Below are positions 44,594-54,527 of a stretch of DNA of 64,000 nucleotides, piece after piece. The notes beneath the pieces are model-generated. The model searched no databases and was not told where the DNA came from. It saw only the letters and a list, made by a program, of their open reading frames with translations. The first letter of the stretch is position 1; every line of letters begins with the position of its first letter. Source of the DNA: Acetispira formosa (nom. nud.) (lineage in GTDB: Bacteria; Desulfobacterota; Desulfarculia; Adiutricales; Adiutricaceae); the NCBI GenBank assembly GCA_023525915.1, contig CP026657.1, forward strand, positions 248,001 to 312,000, written 5' to 3'. The position numbers were made by a program, and so were the translations under genes.

Positions 44594-44733
44594 AGAGCTT
44601 GTTAGTAAATAGTGAAGCCTCTGGCGTTGTTGCTCCTGGTTTTTTAATGCTCGAAATATTAATATATTACTCCGCTTAAAAAAACACTCGCGCCTAGCCA
44701 GAGAACAATATCCCTTATTTACGAACAAGCTCT
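44594..44733. mobile_element. MITE-like element, family 2, copy 2
   Basis: 140 bp with inverted repeats AGAGCTTGTTAGTAAATA and TATTTACGAACAAGCTCT, flanked by TA(A) on each side. Sits between convergent methyltransferase and regulator genes. Confidence 0.87.
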
Positions 44734-44741
44734 AAAACTCC

Positions 44742-46133
44742 TCACCCCCCCTGGGCCTCTTCCTCCATGACAACAACGTCAACCTGGTAAATGCGCTCGG
44801 GCCGGCCTTTGGTGGTGGAGCGGCGGACCTCAATGGCCTCGGCCAGGCCGGCCTCACTTAAAGCGCTCAAAAAACGGTTGGCGCTGCGTTTGGTAATGGC
44901 CAGCTTGTGGGCCAGCTCCTTGGAAGTGATGCAGTGATCCCGGGTGCTTCTGACCGCCGCCATAACCTTTTGCACCGTCAGGTACGACAGCCCCGAACTT
45001 TTGGCCGCGCTTCTGATCGGCTCTGAAACTTCCCTGGATACCACCAGTTTATTGCCGCTTCTCAAAGGCCCGATTAATTCGTCGCGTTCATTGACCAGAC
45101 AACTGGCCCCGAAAGGCAGCCGCCCGGCCTCCCGCACCGCGTCCACCGCGTTGATGCGGGCCTGATACATGTCCACACCGATTCCGTAGCCGACATAAAT
45201 ATCGAAATCCAGGCGGTCCAGCAAAAAATCCTGCAAACGGCAGGTTTGAAAATTATCCGTGATCACGGCCAGAACCTTGCGGGCCGTTAGCACTTCAAAG
45301 CCCCTCTGCTGGGGGCGAAGAATAAGATCGAGCTGGTAAACCGTGCTGAAACGCCTCAGGGCCTGATTGAGGCATTCCAGACGCAGGCGGAATTCACGAT
45401 CCGGCCGGAAACCGGCCTGTCCTTCCACCGGGCTTTCCTCCTCCGGCACCCTGATGGTCACCACCATGGCGGCAGCCTGATGATCCCTCAATTCCAGTAT
45501 GCGGACATTCTGGACTGTCTCAAGGCAGATGGAGCGCATATAGCTCTGGCCGGGATAGGCAAAATGCACATTAACCCCGGCCGCTTCCAGCCTGGGAACG
45601 ATATTGCTGAAGCGGGAGAGTGAATAATCGATTTTTCCGGCTTGCCACAGGCTCAGATGCTTGTAATAAAAATAATCTTCCATGGCCAGAATTTCTTCCA
45701 CCGGCCGCTGGGTAATCATCTGGGTGGAAGTTTCATCAAAACCGATCTCATTATCCCCAAAAAGATATTCATTGGTGCCTATACCGGCCACTTCCAGGAA
45801 GTCGGCATAAATCCGGTCGGTTCCCATGCCGGGGTTGTCTTTGAAAATCTTTAAAAAGAGCTTGAAAATACCGGCGTCATCATTATTGAAAGCCTTGATG
45901 ACTCTGCCGGTATCCGGGAACATCCGCCGGAGGATAGAGGCCGGGACCGCGCCGCCGGTTATCACGCCCTTCACCTCTTCAGGGATGGAGCGAAAAATGT
46001 CGGCCAGTTCATCAATATCGTGAAAAACATAGAAAGAGAAATCAATATCCAGGCTCATCCTGTCAAGGCACCGGCTGATATATTCTTTCAGATATTCAGT
46101 GGAGATTACCGCCACCGGGATCCGTAAGCTCAT
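44742..46133 (-). CDS. Large regulator-like protein with C-terminal winged helix, family unknown
   Basis: 463 aa. Residues ~1-150 look like a receiver- or periplasmic-binding-type alpha/beta fold with no phospho-acceptor pattern. Residues ~265-345 contain VLAVITDN...FDIYVGYGIGVDMYQARINA, which resembles the nucleotidyl-cyclase/GGDEF-like or GTP cyclohydrolase III fold without catalytic GGDEF residues. The C-terminal ~75 residues form a winged helix (SKELAHKLAITKRSANRFLSAL). I infer a ligand-controlled transcription factor. No neighbouring gene reveals its target. Confidence 0.55.
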   Translation of the reverse strand: MSLRIPVAVISTEYLKEYISRCLDRMSLDIDFSFYVFHDIDELADIFRSIPEEVKGVITGGAVPASILRRMFPDTGRVIKAFNNDDAGIFKLFLKIFKDNPGMGTDRIYADFLEVAGIGTNEYLFGDNEIGFDETSTQMITQRPVEEILAMEDYFYYKHLSLWQAGKIDYSLSRFSNIVPRLEAAGVNVHFAYPGQSYMRSICLETVQNVRILELRDHQAAAMVVTIRVPEEESPVEGQAGFRPDREFRLRLECLNQALRRFSTVYQLDLILRPQQRGFEVLTARKVLAVITDNFQTCRLQDFLLDRLDFDIYVGYGIGVDMYQARINAVDAVREAGRLPFGASCLVNERDELIGPLRSGNKLVVSREVSEPIRSAAKSSGLSYLTVQKVMAAVRSTRDHCITSKELAHKLAITKRSANRFLSALSEAGLAEAIEVRRSTTKGRPERIYQVDVVVMEEEAQGG

Positions 46134-46559
46134 TTACTCATCTACCTCAAATACTCAATCATTGATGTTCGACCGTGTCCGCCAGCCAACGGCGCTCTTC
46201 TATTCAGGCGTCTGTTTGTCGACGCAAAAAACCCGCATTATTATCATAAAGATTGTTAAAGATAATGGGCCGCCGATTGACGGGCGGTTAATTATTGATA
46301 ATTACGGGATATTATAACGCATGATTTAGCAGAGTGAATAAAAATAACGGTTGATAAAGATTTTAGCCGTCTGCACAAACCACCGTTCCGGTTCGGACTT
46401 CGAGAACATTATAATTCAATGTAACATATTTTAAAAAAAAATTCATAATAATCGAACGCATTTTTTGAATTGATTTTATTGATTCAATCAATCGTTCCAA
46501 TGGGTAAAAAACAGAGAGATTTAATGAGATAATTTTTTGAAATAATGGCGAAAGCAAAC
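46134..46559. other. AT-rich intergenic stretch without a gene
   Basis: Contains the promoter region of the regulator gene (for instance around 46305-46330), but no firm signal. No ORF with a ribosome binding site and no repeat copy seen. Confidence 0.5.
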
Positions 46560-46602
46560 AGCGGCGGTGAGGGGCCTGGCTAAAAGCGCCCGCATCGCCG
46601 CT
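46560..46602 (-). terminator. Hairpin after the UPF0316 gene
   Basis: A GC-rich stem AGCGGCGGTGAGGGGC / GCGCCCGCATCGCCGCT with mismatches starts 14 bp after the stop. Only a weak T tract follows on the minus strand. Confidence 0.55.
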
Positions 46603-46615
46603 GATGTGTAAAATA

Positions 46616-47149
46616 TTACAAATATTTGGCAAAAATGCCTTTGTGTCGGGTTCTGACATCTTCAATAATATGAAACGCGTCCGGGTCATGTTGCCTCATC
46701 AGCCCCTCAACCTCCCGGATATTCACACGCCGCACCACGGTCTGGACTATGTCCACTTTATGAAAAGCCCCTTCTCCGCGGCTGAGGGTGGCCCCGTAAC
46801 CGTGCTGATTGAGGGTGCCCACCAGGGCCGGGCCGCCGCTTTTGGTAAAAAGACTCACTTTTACATAGCCGAAACCGATCATATTTTCAACTGTCAGCCC
46901 GATATAGGTTCCGGCCGCATAGCCTAAGGCATAGCAGAAATATGAAATAAAACCATCGGCATGGTTAAAGACCTGGGCAATTATGACAATCCAGATAAAC
47001 ACTTCCACAAAGCCGATCACCGGAGCAATGTTCCTGGCCCCCCTGGAAACAAAGACGATACGCAGGGTGCCTAGAGAAACGTCGCAAATGCGGCCGAAAA
47101 ATATGATAAACGGCAGGGTCCAGGGGTATGTTTCAAGAAACTCGGTCAT
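46616..47149 (-). CDS. UPF0316 / DUF2179 membrane protein
   Basis: 177 aa from the ATG at 47149 (GAAGGAGTGACAGAT upstream). Three N-terminal helices with FFGRICDVSLGTLRIVFVSRG, characteristic of UPF0316, followed by a soluble DUF2179-like domain (about 105-170). Function unknown; DUF2179 domains occur in YitT-type membrane proteins. Confidence 0.9.
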   Translation of the reverse strand: MTEFLETYPWTLPFIIFFGRICDVSLGTLRIVFVSRGARNIAPVIGFVEVFIWIVIIAQVFNHADGFISYFCYALGYAAGTYIGLTVENMIGFGYVKVSLFTKSGGPALVGTLNQHGYGATLSRGEGAFHKVDIVQTVVRRVNIREVEGLMRQHDPDAFHIIEDVRTRHKGIFAKYL

Positions 47150-47221
47150 ATCTGTCACTCCTTCAGGAATTGTGTCTAACATTTTCAGCTTAAATTATGC
47201 CGGACATAAAAGCAAGCTGTA

Positions 47222-47677
47222 TGCGCGGTCCGGGCAGGGCAATCGCTTGAAACGGCAAGGGTAAAACCCGGCCGGGCGGGCGAAAAAATTTCTGACGTCG
47301 CTCGTAATTTTCTCTTATTCCCGGTCGGGTGGCTTCAGCAGAGGTTTGTTTGTCCGTGCCCGTCCGGGGAGTAAAATTACGAGCGACTTACAGAAAATTT
47401 TTCGCCCGCCCGGCCTGGTCAGTGTCGGTGTTTGGGCAGGGTGACGGTTGAGTCTTTTTTGCATAAGCTGACCAGGATTAGGAGGGCGGGGCGGTGAGAT
47501 TTCTCCAGAGGGGACCACGATTTTTGCTCCCCGGACGGGCACTTGGGGACAGAATGCCGAAGAAGCCACCCGGCCGGGATCAGAGAAAAATCGGGGGCCA
47601 CTATGGAGATATCTCACCGCACCGCCCTCCGGGTTTTATCTTTGCCGTTTTCAAGCGATTGCCCTGACGGTCCGGGT
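47222..47677. repeat. Nested multi-hairpin element (~455 bp)
   Basis: Outer arms 47222-47270 and 47630-47677 pair (CAGGGCAATCGCTTGAA and complement). Inside are hairpin A (47271-47414, 39 of 42 paired, including GTCGCTCGTAATTTT), a small hairpin (CTGGTCAG/CTGACCAG, 47415-47474) and hairpin B (47480-47630). The ~60 nt loops of A and B are reverse complements of each other, sharing CCCCGGACGGGCAC and GAAGCCACCCG. No ORF fits. The A stem resembles the 85 bp hairpin family. Confidence 0.88.
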
Positions 47678-47729
47678 AATACTTAATTTTTGTGGTGAAT
47701 CACCTTCGGATATGCCACTTGACCAGGCA

Positions 47730-47814
47730 GCCGTCGGGAGAAATGTTTTCGCCCGGCTCTGGTTCCGGGGGTCTTTAGTCACCAGAACCGGGCGAAAACA
47801 TTTCTCCCGACGGC
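47730..47814 (+). repeat. 85 bp hairpin element, copy H3
   Basis: Differs from the other copies at three stem places, and each change is matched on the other arm: GTCGGGAG/CTCCCGAC, TTTTCG/CGAAAA and CTCTGGT/ACCAGA. The apical TCCGGGGGTCTTTAGTC is unchanged. Confidence 0.88.
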
Positions 47815-47879
47815 GGTCACCCGCTGCTCACGCGGTATTTAACTGTATATCCAAGCATATCGGCATTGGCCAATAGTTT

Positions 47880-47975
47880 CGGGTGAGGGGGCAACGCTCT
47901 TAATACAATGATGGCCGCCAAAACCCGCAATTAGGGGAAGGCCCCCCGGACAAAGCCCCGTGCGGGCCACGCACA
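47880..47975 (+). repeat. 90 bp conserved intergenic element, copy 3
   Basis: GAGGGGGCAACGCTCTTAAT, ACAATGATGGCCGCCAAAAC, then GGGGAAGGCCCCCCGGACA and CGTGCGGGCCACGCAC. Antisense to the flanking genes. Confidence 0.7.
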
Positions 47976-47981
47976 CACGCA

Positions 47982-48017
47982 CAGAGGGCCGCCCCTGGGC
48001 AAGGGAGCGGCCCTCTG
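47982..48017 (-). terminator. Hairpin downstream of the second RND operon
   Basis: An 11 bp perfect stem CAGAGGGCCGC/GCGGCCCTCTG with a 14 nt loop. It lies 76 bp after the permease stop and lacks a T run, so termination is uncertain. Confidence 0.45.
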
Positions 48018-48092
48018 TTGGCCGCCGGAAGCTATCCAAGGGTGCGAGGGGGCCTTGGACAGCGACCGGCGGGTTTCACCGGACGGCAGGTG

Positions 48093-51000
48093 TTAGACCG
48101 TTCCGGTTTCTTCTTTCAATTGCGCGGCCGGTGCGGCGTTTTTTTCTTTTTTGTTCAAACCGGCTATCAGTACATAGAACAGGGGCACAAAGAAGACTGC
48201 CAGACAAGTGGCCGCGAAGGTGCCGCCCACCACGGTGGTGCCCAGGGCGTGCTGGCTGGCGCTGGAGGCTCCTGTCGCCATGGCCATGGGGAGAACACCG
48301 AAGATGAAGGCCAGAGAGGTCATCAAAATGGGCCGGAAGCGCAGCTTGGCCGCTTCAATGGCTGCTTCAATCAGACTTTTGCCTTCCTTTTCATGCAGAT
48401 CCTTGGCAAACTCGACGATTAGGATGGCGTTTTTGGCTGAAAGGCCTATAACCGTCAGAATGCCGACCTGAAAGAATACGTCGTTGCTGAGGCCGCGCAT
48501 AAGGTTCGCGGTTACCGCGCCCAGAACGCCCATGGGCACAATCAGCATGACCGAGGCCGGGATGGACCAGCTTTCATAAAGCGCGGCCAAACACAAGAAG
48601 ACGATCAAGAGCGACAGGGCATAGAGCTGGGTGGTCTGGTCCCCGGCCAGGCGTTCTTCAAAGGAAAGCCCGGTGAAGCTGATGTCAATGCCCGGAGGGA
48701 GCTCTTTGGCCAGCTTTTCAACCGTTATCATGGCGTCGCCGCTGGAGATCCCGGCCGCGCCCTGGCCAAGGATTTCCATGGCCGCCACTCCGTTGTAGCG
48801 CTCCAGCTTGGGTGAACCCATCATCCATTCACCTTCGGAAAAAGCGGCGAAGGGCACCATCTGGCCATTGGTGTTGCGCACGTGCCAGCGATTGAAGTCC
48901 TCCGGTGAGATGCGGGAAGCCTCCTCACCCTGCACATACACTTTCTTGACGCGGCCCTGGTCGATGAAGTCGTTGACATAGGCCGAACCCCAGGCCACGC
49001 TCATGGTGCTGTTGATATCCGAAAGGCTGGTGGAGAGGGTCCGGGCCTTTTCATCATCTATAACCACCTTGTACTGCGGCTGATCATCGAGACCGTTGGG
49101 ACGGACTAAGGTCAGAGTTTTATCCTGGGCGGCCAGCCCCAGGAACTGGTTGCGGGCTGCCATCAGGCCGTCGTGACCGAGACCGGCGCGATCCATCAGG
49201 TAGAAGTCAAAACCAGTGGCGTTGCCCAACTCAGCGATCGGCGGCGGCACAATGGGAATGATGCTGGCGTCGGTTATGCGGCTGAAACGCTGCCAGGAGC
49301 GTCCGGCCAAAGCGAACATACTGCGTTCGGAGTCAGTTCTATCGGCGAAGGGGTGCCCCTGGACAAAGGCCATGGCCACGTTCTGCCCGCGCCCGGCGAA
49401 GCTGAAGCCCCGGACGGTCATGACTGATTTAACGGTGTCCTTTTCTTCCGTCAGGTAGTAATCAATGATTTCATCGACTACCTTGGCCGTTCTTTCAGTA
49501 GTGGAGTTGGGGGGCAACTGAATGGAAACCATCATGTTGCCATTATCCTCGTCCGGCATGAACGCGGTGGGCAGCTTTGGGAAAAGGAAGGCCACCAGGA
49601 GAAAGATTGCCAGGGTAATGGCTGAAAACAGCCTTTTTTTCCTAAGCATGGTGGTGACGCCCTTGGAATACTTCTCGGTCGTCAGATGGAAAGTGCGATT
49701 GAACCAGCCGAAAAAGCCCTTCTTCTCGACGTGATGATCCACAGGCTTGAGAATAGTGGCGCAAAGCGCGGGGGTAAAGACAATGGCGATGATGACCGAC
49801 AGGGTCATGGCCGCGATAATGGTTATGGAGAACTGGCGGTAAATGACGCCGGTGGAGCCGGCGAAGAAGGCCATGGGGAAGAAGACCGCGCTGATGACCA
49901 GGCCGATACCCACCAGGGCGCCCTGAATCTGGCCCATGGATTTCTCGGTGGCTTCCTTGGGCGGCAGACCCTCGTCAACCATCAGGCGCTCGACGTTCTC
50001 AACCACCACAATGGCGTCGTCGACCAGGAGGCCAATGGCCAGAACCATGGCCATCATGGTAATAATATTGATGGTGTAGCCGAAGGAGAAAAGCACGGCA
50101 AAGGTGCCCAGAAGAACGACCGGCACGGCCAGAGTGGGAATAATGGTGGCCCGGAAATTCTGAAGGAACAGATACATGACCAGAAAGACCAGGACAATGG
50201 CTTCAATCAGGGTATGAACCACGGCGCTGATGGAGGCTTCCACCGATGGAGCGGTTTCATAGGGATAGACCACTTTGATGCCTTCAGGAAAGAAAGGCTC
50301 CAACTCGGCGATGGTGTTTTTCACGGCCTGGGTCGCTTCCAGGACGTTGCCCCCGGAAGCCATCCTGATGGCCAGGGCGGCTGAGGGGTAGTTATTGAAT
50401 TTGCTGGTGATGCTGAAGTTTTCACTGGCCAGCTCCATCCGGGCCACGTCGCGCAGGCGAATGCGGGAGCCGTCGGGCGTGACTTTCAGTAAAATATCCT
50501 CAAAATCCTCTACCGTGGTCATTTTGCTTTTGGCTATAACCGTGGCGTTGAGCTGAACGCCTTCGACGGTCGGCAGGCCTCCCAGCTGGCCGGATGATAT
50601 CTGAACGTTCTGGCTGGAAATGGCCGCGACCACGTCTTCAGGTATCAACTGATAGCTGTAGAGTTTTTCCGGGTTCAGCCAGATGCGCATGGCATACTGC
50701 CCGGCCATGTCCATGATTTCGCCCACGCCCTGGGTTCTGGAGAGGGGGTCTTTGAGGTTGGAAACCAGATAGTTGCCAAGGTCGTTGGCGTCATAGCGGC
50801 CGTTGTCGCAGTAAAGTGAGGCAATGATCATAAAGTTGATCTGATACTTGCCCACGCTGATGCCCTGGGATTGAACCTCCTGCGGCAGCATGGGCTGGGC
50901 CAGCGACAGCTTGTTCTGCACCTGCACCTGGGCTATATCGGGGTCCACGCCCTGATTGAAGGTGCTGATGATGCTGAAACTGCCGTCGGACGAGCTTTCG

Positions 51001-51239
51001 GACGAAAGATAGCGGAAGCCGTCCAGGCCGTTGATCTGCTGCTCGATAACCTGGACTACCGTATCCTGAACCGTCTGGGCTGAAGCGCCGGGATAGCGGC
51101 CGTTGATATAGATGGCCGGGGCGGCCACGTTGGGATATTGGGTTATCGGCAGGGCTTTTATGGATAAAATACCGCCCAGCATGATGACTATGGCGATGAC
51201 CCAGGCGAAAATGGGCCGGTTGATGAAGAATTTCGACAC
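48093..51239 (-). CDS. RND multidrug efflux permease, AcrB/MexB type (pump 2)
   Basis: 1048 aa from the GTG at 51239, giving [20 protein letters not shown], the standard HAE1 start; AAGGGAGA lies upstream. TM4 proton-relay Asp pair in [18 protein letters not shown] and TM10 Lys in [14 protein letters not shown] are intact. The porter and docking domains are complete. The adaptor gene lies upstream with an unusually long 235 bp gap that holds a GGCCGCCGG/CCGGCGGCC hairpin (51441-51463). Driven by a sigma54 promoter. The outer-membrane channel gene is absent. Confidence 0.96.
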   Translation of the reverse strand: MSKFFINRPIFAWVIAIVIMLGGILSIKALPITQYPNVAAPAIYINGRYPGASAQTVQDTVVQVIEQQINGLDGFRYLSSESSSDGSFSIISTFNQGVDPDIAQVQVQNKLSLAQPMLPQEVQSQGISVGKYQINFMIIASLYCDNGRYDANDLGNYLVSNLKDPLSRTQGVGEIMDMAGQYAMRIWLNPEKLYSYQLIPEDVVAAISSQNVQISSGQLGGLPTVEGVQLNATVIAKSKMTTVEDFEDILLKVTPDGSRIRLRDVARMELASENFSITSKFNNYPSAALAIRMASGGNVLEATQAVKNTIAELEPFFPEGIKVVYPYETAPSVEASISAVVHTLIEAIVLVFLVMYLFLQNFRATIIPTLAVPVVLLGTFAVLFSFGYTINIITMMAMVLAIGLLVDDAIVVVENVERLMVDEGLPPKEATEKSMGQIQGALVGIGLVISAVFFPMAFFAGSTGVIYRQFSITIIAAMTLSVIIAIVFTPALCATILKPVDHHVEKKGFFGWFNRTFHLTTEKYSKGVTTMLRKKRLFSAITLAIFLLVAFLFPKLPTAFMPDEDNGNMMVSIQLPPNSTTERTAKVVDEIIDYYLTEEKDTVKSVMTVRGFSFAGRGQNVAMAFVQGHPFADRTDSERSMFALAGRSWQRFSRITDASIIPIVPPPIAELGNATGFDFYLMDRAGLGHDGLMAARNQFLGLAAQDKTLTLVRPNGLDDQPQYKVVIDDEKARTLSTSLSDINSTMSVAWGSAYVNDFIDQGRVKKVYVQGEEASRISPEDFNRWHVRNTNGQMVPFAAFSEGEWMMGSPKLERYNGVAAMEILGQGAAGISSGDAMITVEKLAKELPPGIDISFTGLSFEERLAGDQTTQLYALSLLIVFLCLAALYESWSIPASVMLIVPMGVLGAVTANLMRGLSNDVFFQVGILTVIGLSAKNAILIVEFAKDLHEKEGKSLIEAAIEAAKLRFRPILMTSLAFIFGVLPMAMATGASSASQHALGTTVVGGTFAATCLAVFFVPLFYVLIAGLNKKEKNAAPAAQLKEETGTV

Positions 51240-51440
51240 GATGCGTTCTCCCTTAGATGGTGTCCAAGCCTCGCATGGATTAGACAGTCGAGCCGTAGAG
51301 AGCCTTTCGGGGCGGAGTTTCAAGCCGCTGAGAGGTTCAGGTTTACGGCCGGTCAGGCCGTTTTGGCCAAAGGTATCCCGGTGGCCGCTGTTCATAGGTG
51401 CGGCCGGTCGGATACAGTTATTAAAGTAGTTTGGAGATGT

Positions 51441-51463
51441 GGCCGCCGGGGGAAGCCGGCGGC
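51441..51463. other. GC-rich hairpin between adaptor and permease genes of pump 2
   Basis: GGCCGCCGG, 5 nt, CCGGCGGCC just after the adaptor stop. With no T run it could stabilise the adaptor mRNA or lower permease expression. Confidence 0.5.
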
Positions 51464-51474
51464 CCGGCCAGGGG

Positions 51475-52611
51475 TTACTGTTTCTTGGTATCGGAAGAGT
51501 TGTTGAAAGCCAGCTTTATATCGAGGTTGCCGGCTTCGCGCGGGGAGACGGCCATGCCATTGGCCAGCCGCTGGAGCCCCTCCGTCACTACCATATCGCC
51601 TTCCTTTAACCCGCTGGTCACCAGCCAGGTGTTGCCCAAGGTGCGATTGGTTTCGATGGGGCGAAGTTCGACGGTGTTTTCAGCCGTCACCACCCAGGCC
51701 TGGGGGCTGCCTTTCATATCCCGGACCAGAGCCTGCTGGGGGATGACGGTACCGTCGGGAATCACGCCTTCCTGCACCCTGGCCCGAACATACATACCCG
51801 GCAGCAGACGGCCTTCAGGGTTGGGGAACTCGGCCCGCAGGGTGACCGTGCCGGTGCCCTCATCGACCTTGTTATCCAAAAATTTCATTTTGCCGGGCAG
51901 GGCGTAGGTGCTGCCGTCTTCAAGAGTCAGCCAGACTTCGGTATCCTGAAAGAAAGCCGGTTCAGCCGCCCCGGAACGGAAGGTGTTTTCGGCTTTCAGA
52001 AGCTGGGTCATGGCCGGAGTCAAGTCGACGAACATGGGGTCAACCTGATTGATTACGGCCATGGCCTGAGCCTGACCGTTGGTGACCAGCGCGCCTTCAG
52101 TGATGCTGGAGCGGCCGATCTTGCCCGACAGCGGGGCCTTGACTTCGCAATAGGCCAGATTCAGGCGGGCCAGTTCCACTTCAGCCTTGGCCTGTTCCCA
52201 GGCATACAGGGCGTCTTCATAGTCCTGGGCGCTGATGGAGCGCTGATCTTTCAGGCTCTCTTTGCGCTTGGCCACTCGTTCCAGGTTTTCCAGATTGGCC
52301 ACGGCTTTGTCGTAATTGGCCTTATAGACATCGGGATCGATCTGGTAGAGCTTATCGCCTTCAGTGACCATGGAGCCCTCTTCAAAGATTCTCTCCAGGA
52401 CGATGCCGTTGACCTGCGGACGGACTTCGGCCACCCGGTAGGCCGTGGTGCGGCCGGGGAGTTCAGTGGAGAGGGGCACCGGTTCGCTTTTAACCGTATA
52501 GACGCCAACTTCGGTGGCCGGTCCGGCCTGACCGGTCTGGCTGGCGTCGTTACAGCCCACCAGGGAAAGGGCGGCGGAAAGGACAATGGCGGAAAGAAGT
52601 TTGCTTTTCAT
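51475..52611 (-). CDS. RND periplasmic adaptor lipoprotein, AcrA type (pump 2)
   Basis: 378 aa. Lipobox SLVGC (Cys20). Typical AcrA order: barrel-sandwich half with [18 protein letters not shown], coiled-coil hairpin (about 95-165), [19 protein letters not shown] second half, beta-barrel and membrane-proximal domains (GLQRLANGM near the end). First gene of the sigma54-driven efflux operon. Confidence 0.95.
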   Translation of the reverse strand: MKSKLLSAIVLSAALSLVGCNDASQTGQAGPATEVGVYTVKSEPVPLSTELPGRTTAYRVAEVRPQVNGIVLERIFEEGSMVTEGDKLYQIDPDVYKANYDKAVANLENLERVAKRKESLKDQRSISAQDYEDALYAWEQAKAEVELARLNLAYCEVKAPLSGKIGRSSITEGALVTNGQAQAMAVINQVDPMFVDLTPAMTQLLKAENTFRSGAAEPAFFQDTEVWLTLEDGSTYALPGKMKFLDNKVDEGTGTVTLRAEFPNPEGRLLPGMYVRARVQEGVIPDGTVIPQQALVRDMKGSPQAWVVTAENTVELRPIETNRTLGNTWLVTSGLKEGDMVVTEGLQRLANGMAVSPREAGNLDIKLAFNNSSDTKKQ

Positions 52612-52667
52612 ATATTCCTCGCTTACAATGTAATCACGCGTTCCGGCGTTGTTTCGATTAGCTAATT

Positions 52668-52683
52668 TGCAATTGCTGTGCCA
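52668..52683 (-). promoter_or_regulatory. Sigma54 promoter of the pump 2 operon
   Basis: Minus-strand TGGCACAGCAATTGCA matches TGGCAC-N5-TTGCA perfectly. The start would be about 45 nt before the adaptor ATG. Confidence 0.9.
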
Positions 52684-52748
52684 CTTGATAAATAATTGAA
52701 ATAACAGTCAAAGTTAATCAAAACGACATTTCATTCTTTAAATTGACA

Positions 52749-52893
52749 TACGATATTTCGTAAAAATAACTGTTCCACCGGGGATAATTTTTTTACAAGT
52801 AGCTTGATTTTAAAGAACTTTTGGTATAATATTACGAAATACAGTAAATGTAATTTTGATATTTCGTAATTGTATTTTTTATGGTATTTCGTA
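52749..52893. promoter_or_regulatory. Four copies of a 14 bp activator-site candidate
   Basis: A TACGA-N4-TCGTA pseudo-palindrome: a perfect copy at 52749-52762, then half-degenerate copies at 52833-52846, 52855-52868 and 52880-52893. The last three are spaced 22 and 25 bp. They sit 75-220 bp upstream of the sigma54 promoter, where enhancer sites act. The last one overlaps an upstream ATG of the activator gene. Confidence 0.75.
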
Positions 52894-52904
52894 AACGGGG
52901 CCTC

Positions 52905-54452
52905 ATGATAATAGATTCCAATACCTTTTTTAAAAAGATGACTCTTAATATATGCAGCAGCCTGGATCTGAATGTAGCCATGCGGCGCAGCCTGGATTAC
53001 CTCCGGGAAGTCTTCCCGGTGGATGAAATATCAATGAATATTCTGGACAGCCGCCTGGGGGCCATCCGCATAGTTTCCAGGGCGGCCCTGGATGACAGCC
53101 GGCCCGCCTCTGAACTGGTGACCCTGCCGGATGATTTCTGGCAATGGTTCAAGGAACAGGCGCCATCCGGGCCGATCATTGTGACCGAAGAGGTCCGGCG
53201 CACTATTCCGCCCCATTTCAAGGAAATGTTCCCGCATCAGCATGAAGCTTCGGAAATGGTCATACCGCTGAATCTGGAAAACGTTAAAATCGGGGTTTTG
53301 ATTTTGTTTGCTCCGGGTGATGTGGCCTATACCAAAGAACATCTGGATCTTATGGCTTCAGTGGTGGAGCCCTTCGCCATTGCCCTGTCAAACGCCATAG
53401 CCTATCAGGAATTGATTCGCTACCGGGACACCCTGATTGACGACAAAGATTTTTTGCAGAAAGAACTTATTTTGTCCGACCGGGTGATTGGTGAGCAGAG
53501 CGGGCTGAAGACAGTGATGGATCAGGTTAATCAAGTGGCCCCGCTGAACAATACCGTCCTTATTCTGGGGGAAACCGGGGTGGGGAAGGAAGTGATCGCC
53601 AACGCCATTCACCAGCGTTCGCACCGCCGCAACGGGCCTTTCATCAAAGTCAACTGCGGGGCCATAAGTGACAACCTCATCGACAGCGAGTTGTTCGGCT
53701 ATGAAAAGGGGGCTTTCACGGGGGCCACTTCCCAGAAGCGCGGCCGCTTCGAACGCGCCAACGGCGGCACCATTTTTCTCGATGAAGTGGGGGAGCTGTC
53801 CCAGAACGCCCAGGTGCGATTGCTGCGGGTGCTGGCCAATCATGAAATTGAGCGGGTCGGCGGCAACAAGGTTATTCCGGTTGACATAAGGGTCATTACC
53901 GCCACCCACCGCAACCTGGCCAAAATGGTGGCCGAAGGCCGCTTTCGGGAGGATTTGTGGTTTCGTCTGAATGTGTTTCCCCTGGTTGTTCCGCCGTTGA
54001 GGGAACGTAAAGACGATATCCCGGCCCTTCTGAATTATTTTCTGAACATGAAAAGCCGTGAACTGGGCATATCTCCGCCGACCGTCTCCCCTAAGGGCAT
54101 TAATCGACTGATGTCGTATTCCTGGCCGGGCAATGTGCGTGAGTTGGAGAATGTAATTGAGCGGGAACTGATCAGAGGCCCTTATAGTGAGATGACTTTT
54201 GAATCGGTAGTCCCGGCCCCCCAGCCGACTCAAGCGCCTGTCAGAATTATTCAGGAAAGCTCGAGCGCACGGGAAACGGGGGAGTTGGCCAGCCTCGATG
54301 AGGTGATGAAGAAGCATATTCAAAGAGTGCTCAAGACCACTGGCGGCAAGGTAAACGGTCCTGGCGGGGCGGCTGAAATTCTGAAAATTAATCCAAACAC
54401 CCTGAGAAGCCGCATGGATAAATACAAAATAAACTACGGCGGCCGCAAATAA
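52905..54452 (+). CDS. Sigma54-dependent activator with GAF-type sensor domain
   Basis: 515 aa from the ATG at 52905; an ATG at 52881 lies inside a binding site, so I prefer the later one. GAF domain (about 15-165), AAA+ domain with Walker A GETGVGKE, the sigma54-contact GAFTGA loop (GAFTGATSQK), Walker B TIFLDEVGELS, and a C-terminal Fis-type helix-turn-helix. NorR/FhlA-like layout. Divergent from the pump 2 operon, whose sigma54 promoter and clustered sites it should control. Confidence 0.93.
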   Translation: MIIDSNTFFKKMTLNICSSLDLNVAMRRSLDYLREVFPVDEISMNILDSRLGAIRIVSRAALDDSRPASELVTLPDDFWQWFKEQAPSGPIIVTEEVRRTIPPHFKEMFPHQHEASEMVIPLNLENVKIGVLILFAPGDVAYTKEHLDLMASVVEPFAIALSNAIAYQELIRYRDTLIDDKDFLQKELILSDRVIGEQSGLKTVMDQVNQVAPLNNTVLILGETGVGKEVIANAIHQRSHRRNGPFIKVNCGAISDNLIDSELFGYEKGAFTGATSQKRGRFERANGGTIFLDEVGELSQNAQVRLLRVLANHEIERVGGNKVIPVDIRVITATHRNLAKMVAEGRFREDLWFRLNVFPLVVPPLRERKDDIPALLNYFLNMKSRELGISPPTVSPKGINRLMSYSWPGNVRELENVIERELIRGPYSEMTFESVVPAPQPTQAPVRIIQESSSARETGELASLDEVMKKHIQRVLKTTGGKVNGPGGAAEILKINPNTLRSRMDKYKINYGGRK

Positions 54453-54488
54453 AACGCCGGGCAAGCCCCGGACGCAATGTTTGATGTA

Positions 54489-54526
54489 AAAGCGCCCTCT
54501 GACGTAATGTCGGGGGCGCTTTTTTG
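54489..54526. terminator. Bidirectional terminator between the activator and the 152-aa gene
   Basis: Stem AAAAGCGCCC/GGGCGCTTTT with a 16 nt loop, T run on plus and on minus. Confidence 0.85.
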
Positions 54527-54527
54527 A

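Noticed and set aside
47315..47617. A 100-codon minus-strand frame across hairpins A and B
   Set aside because: It runs through the inverted-repeat structure, has no ribosome binding site and no protein-like composition.
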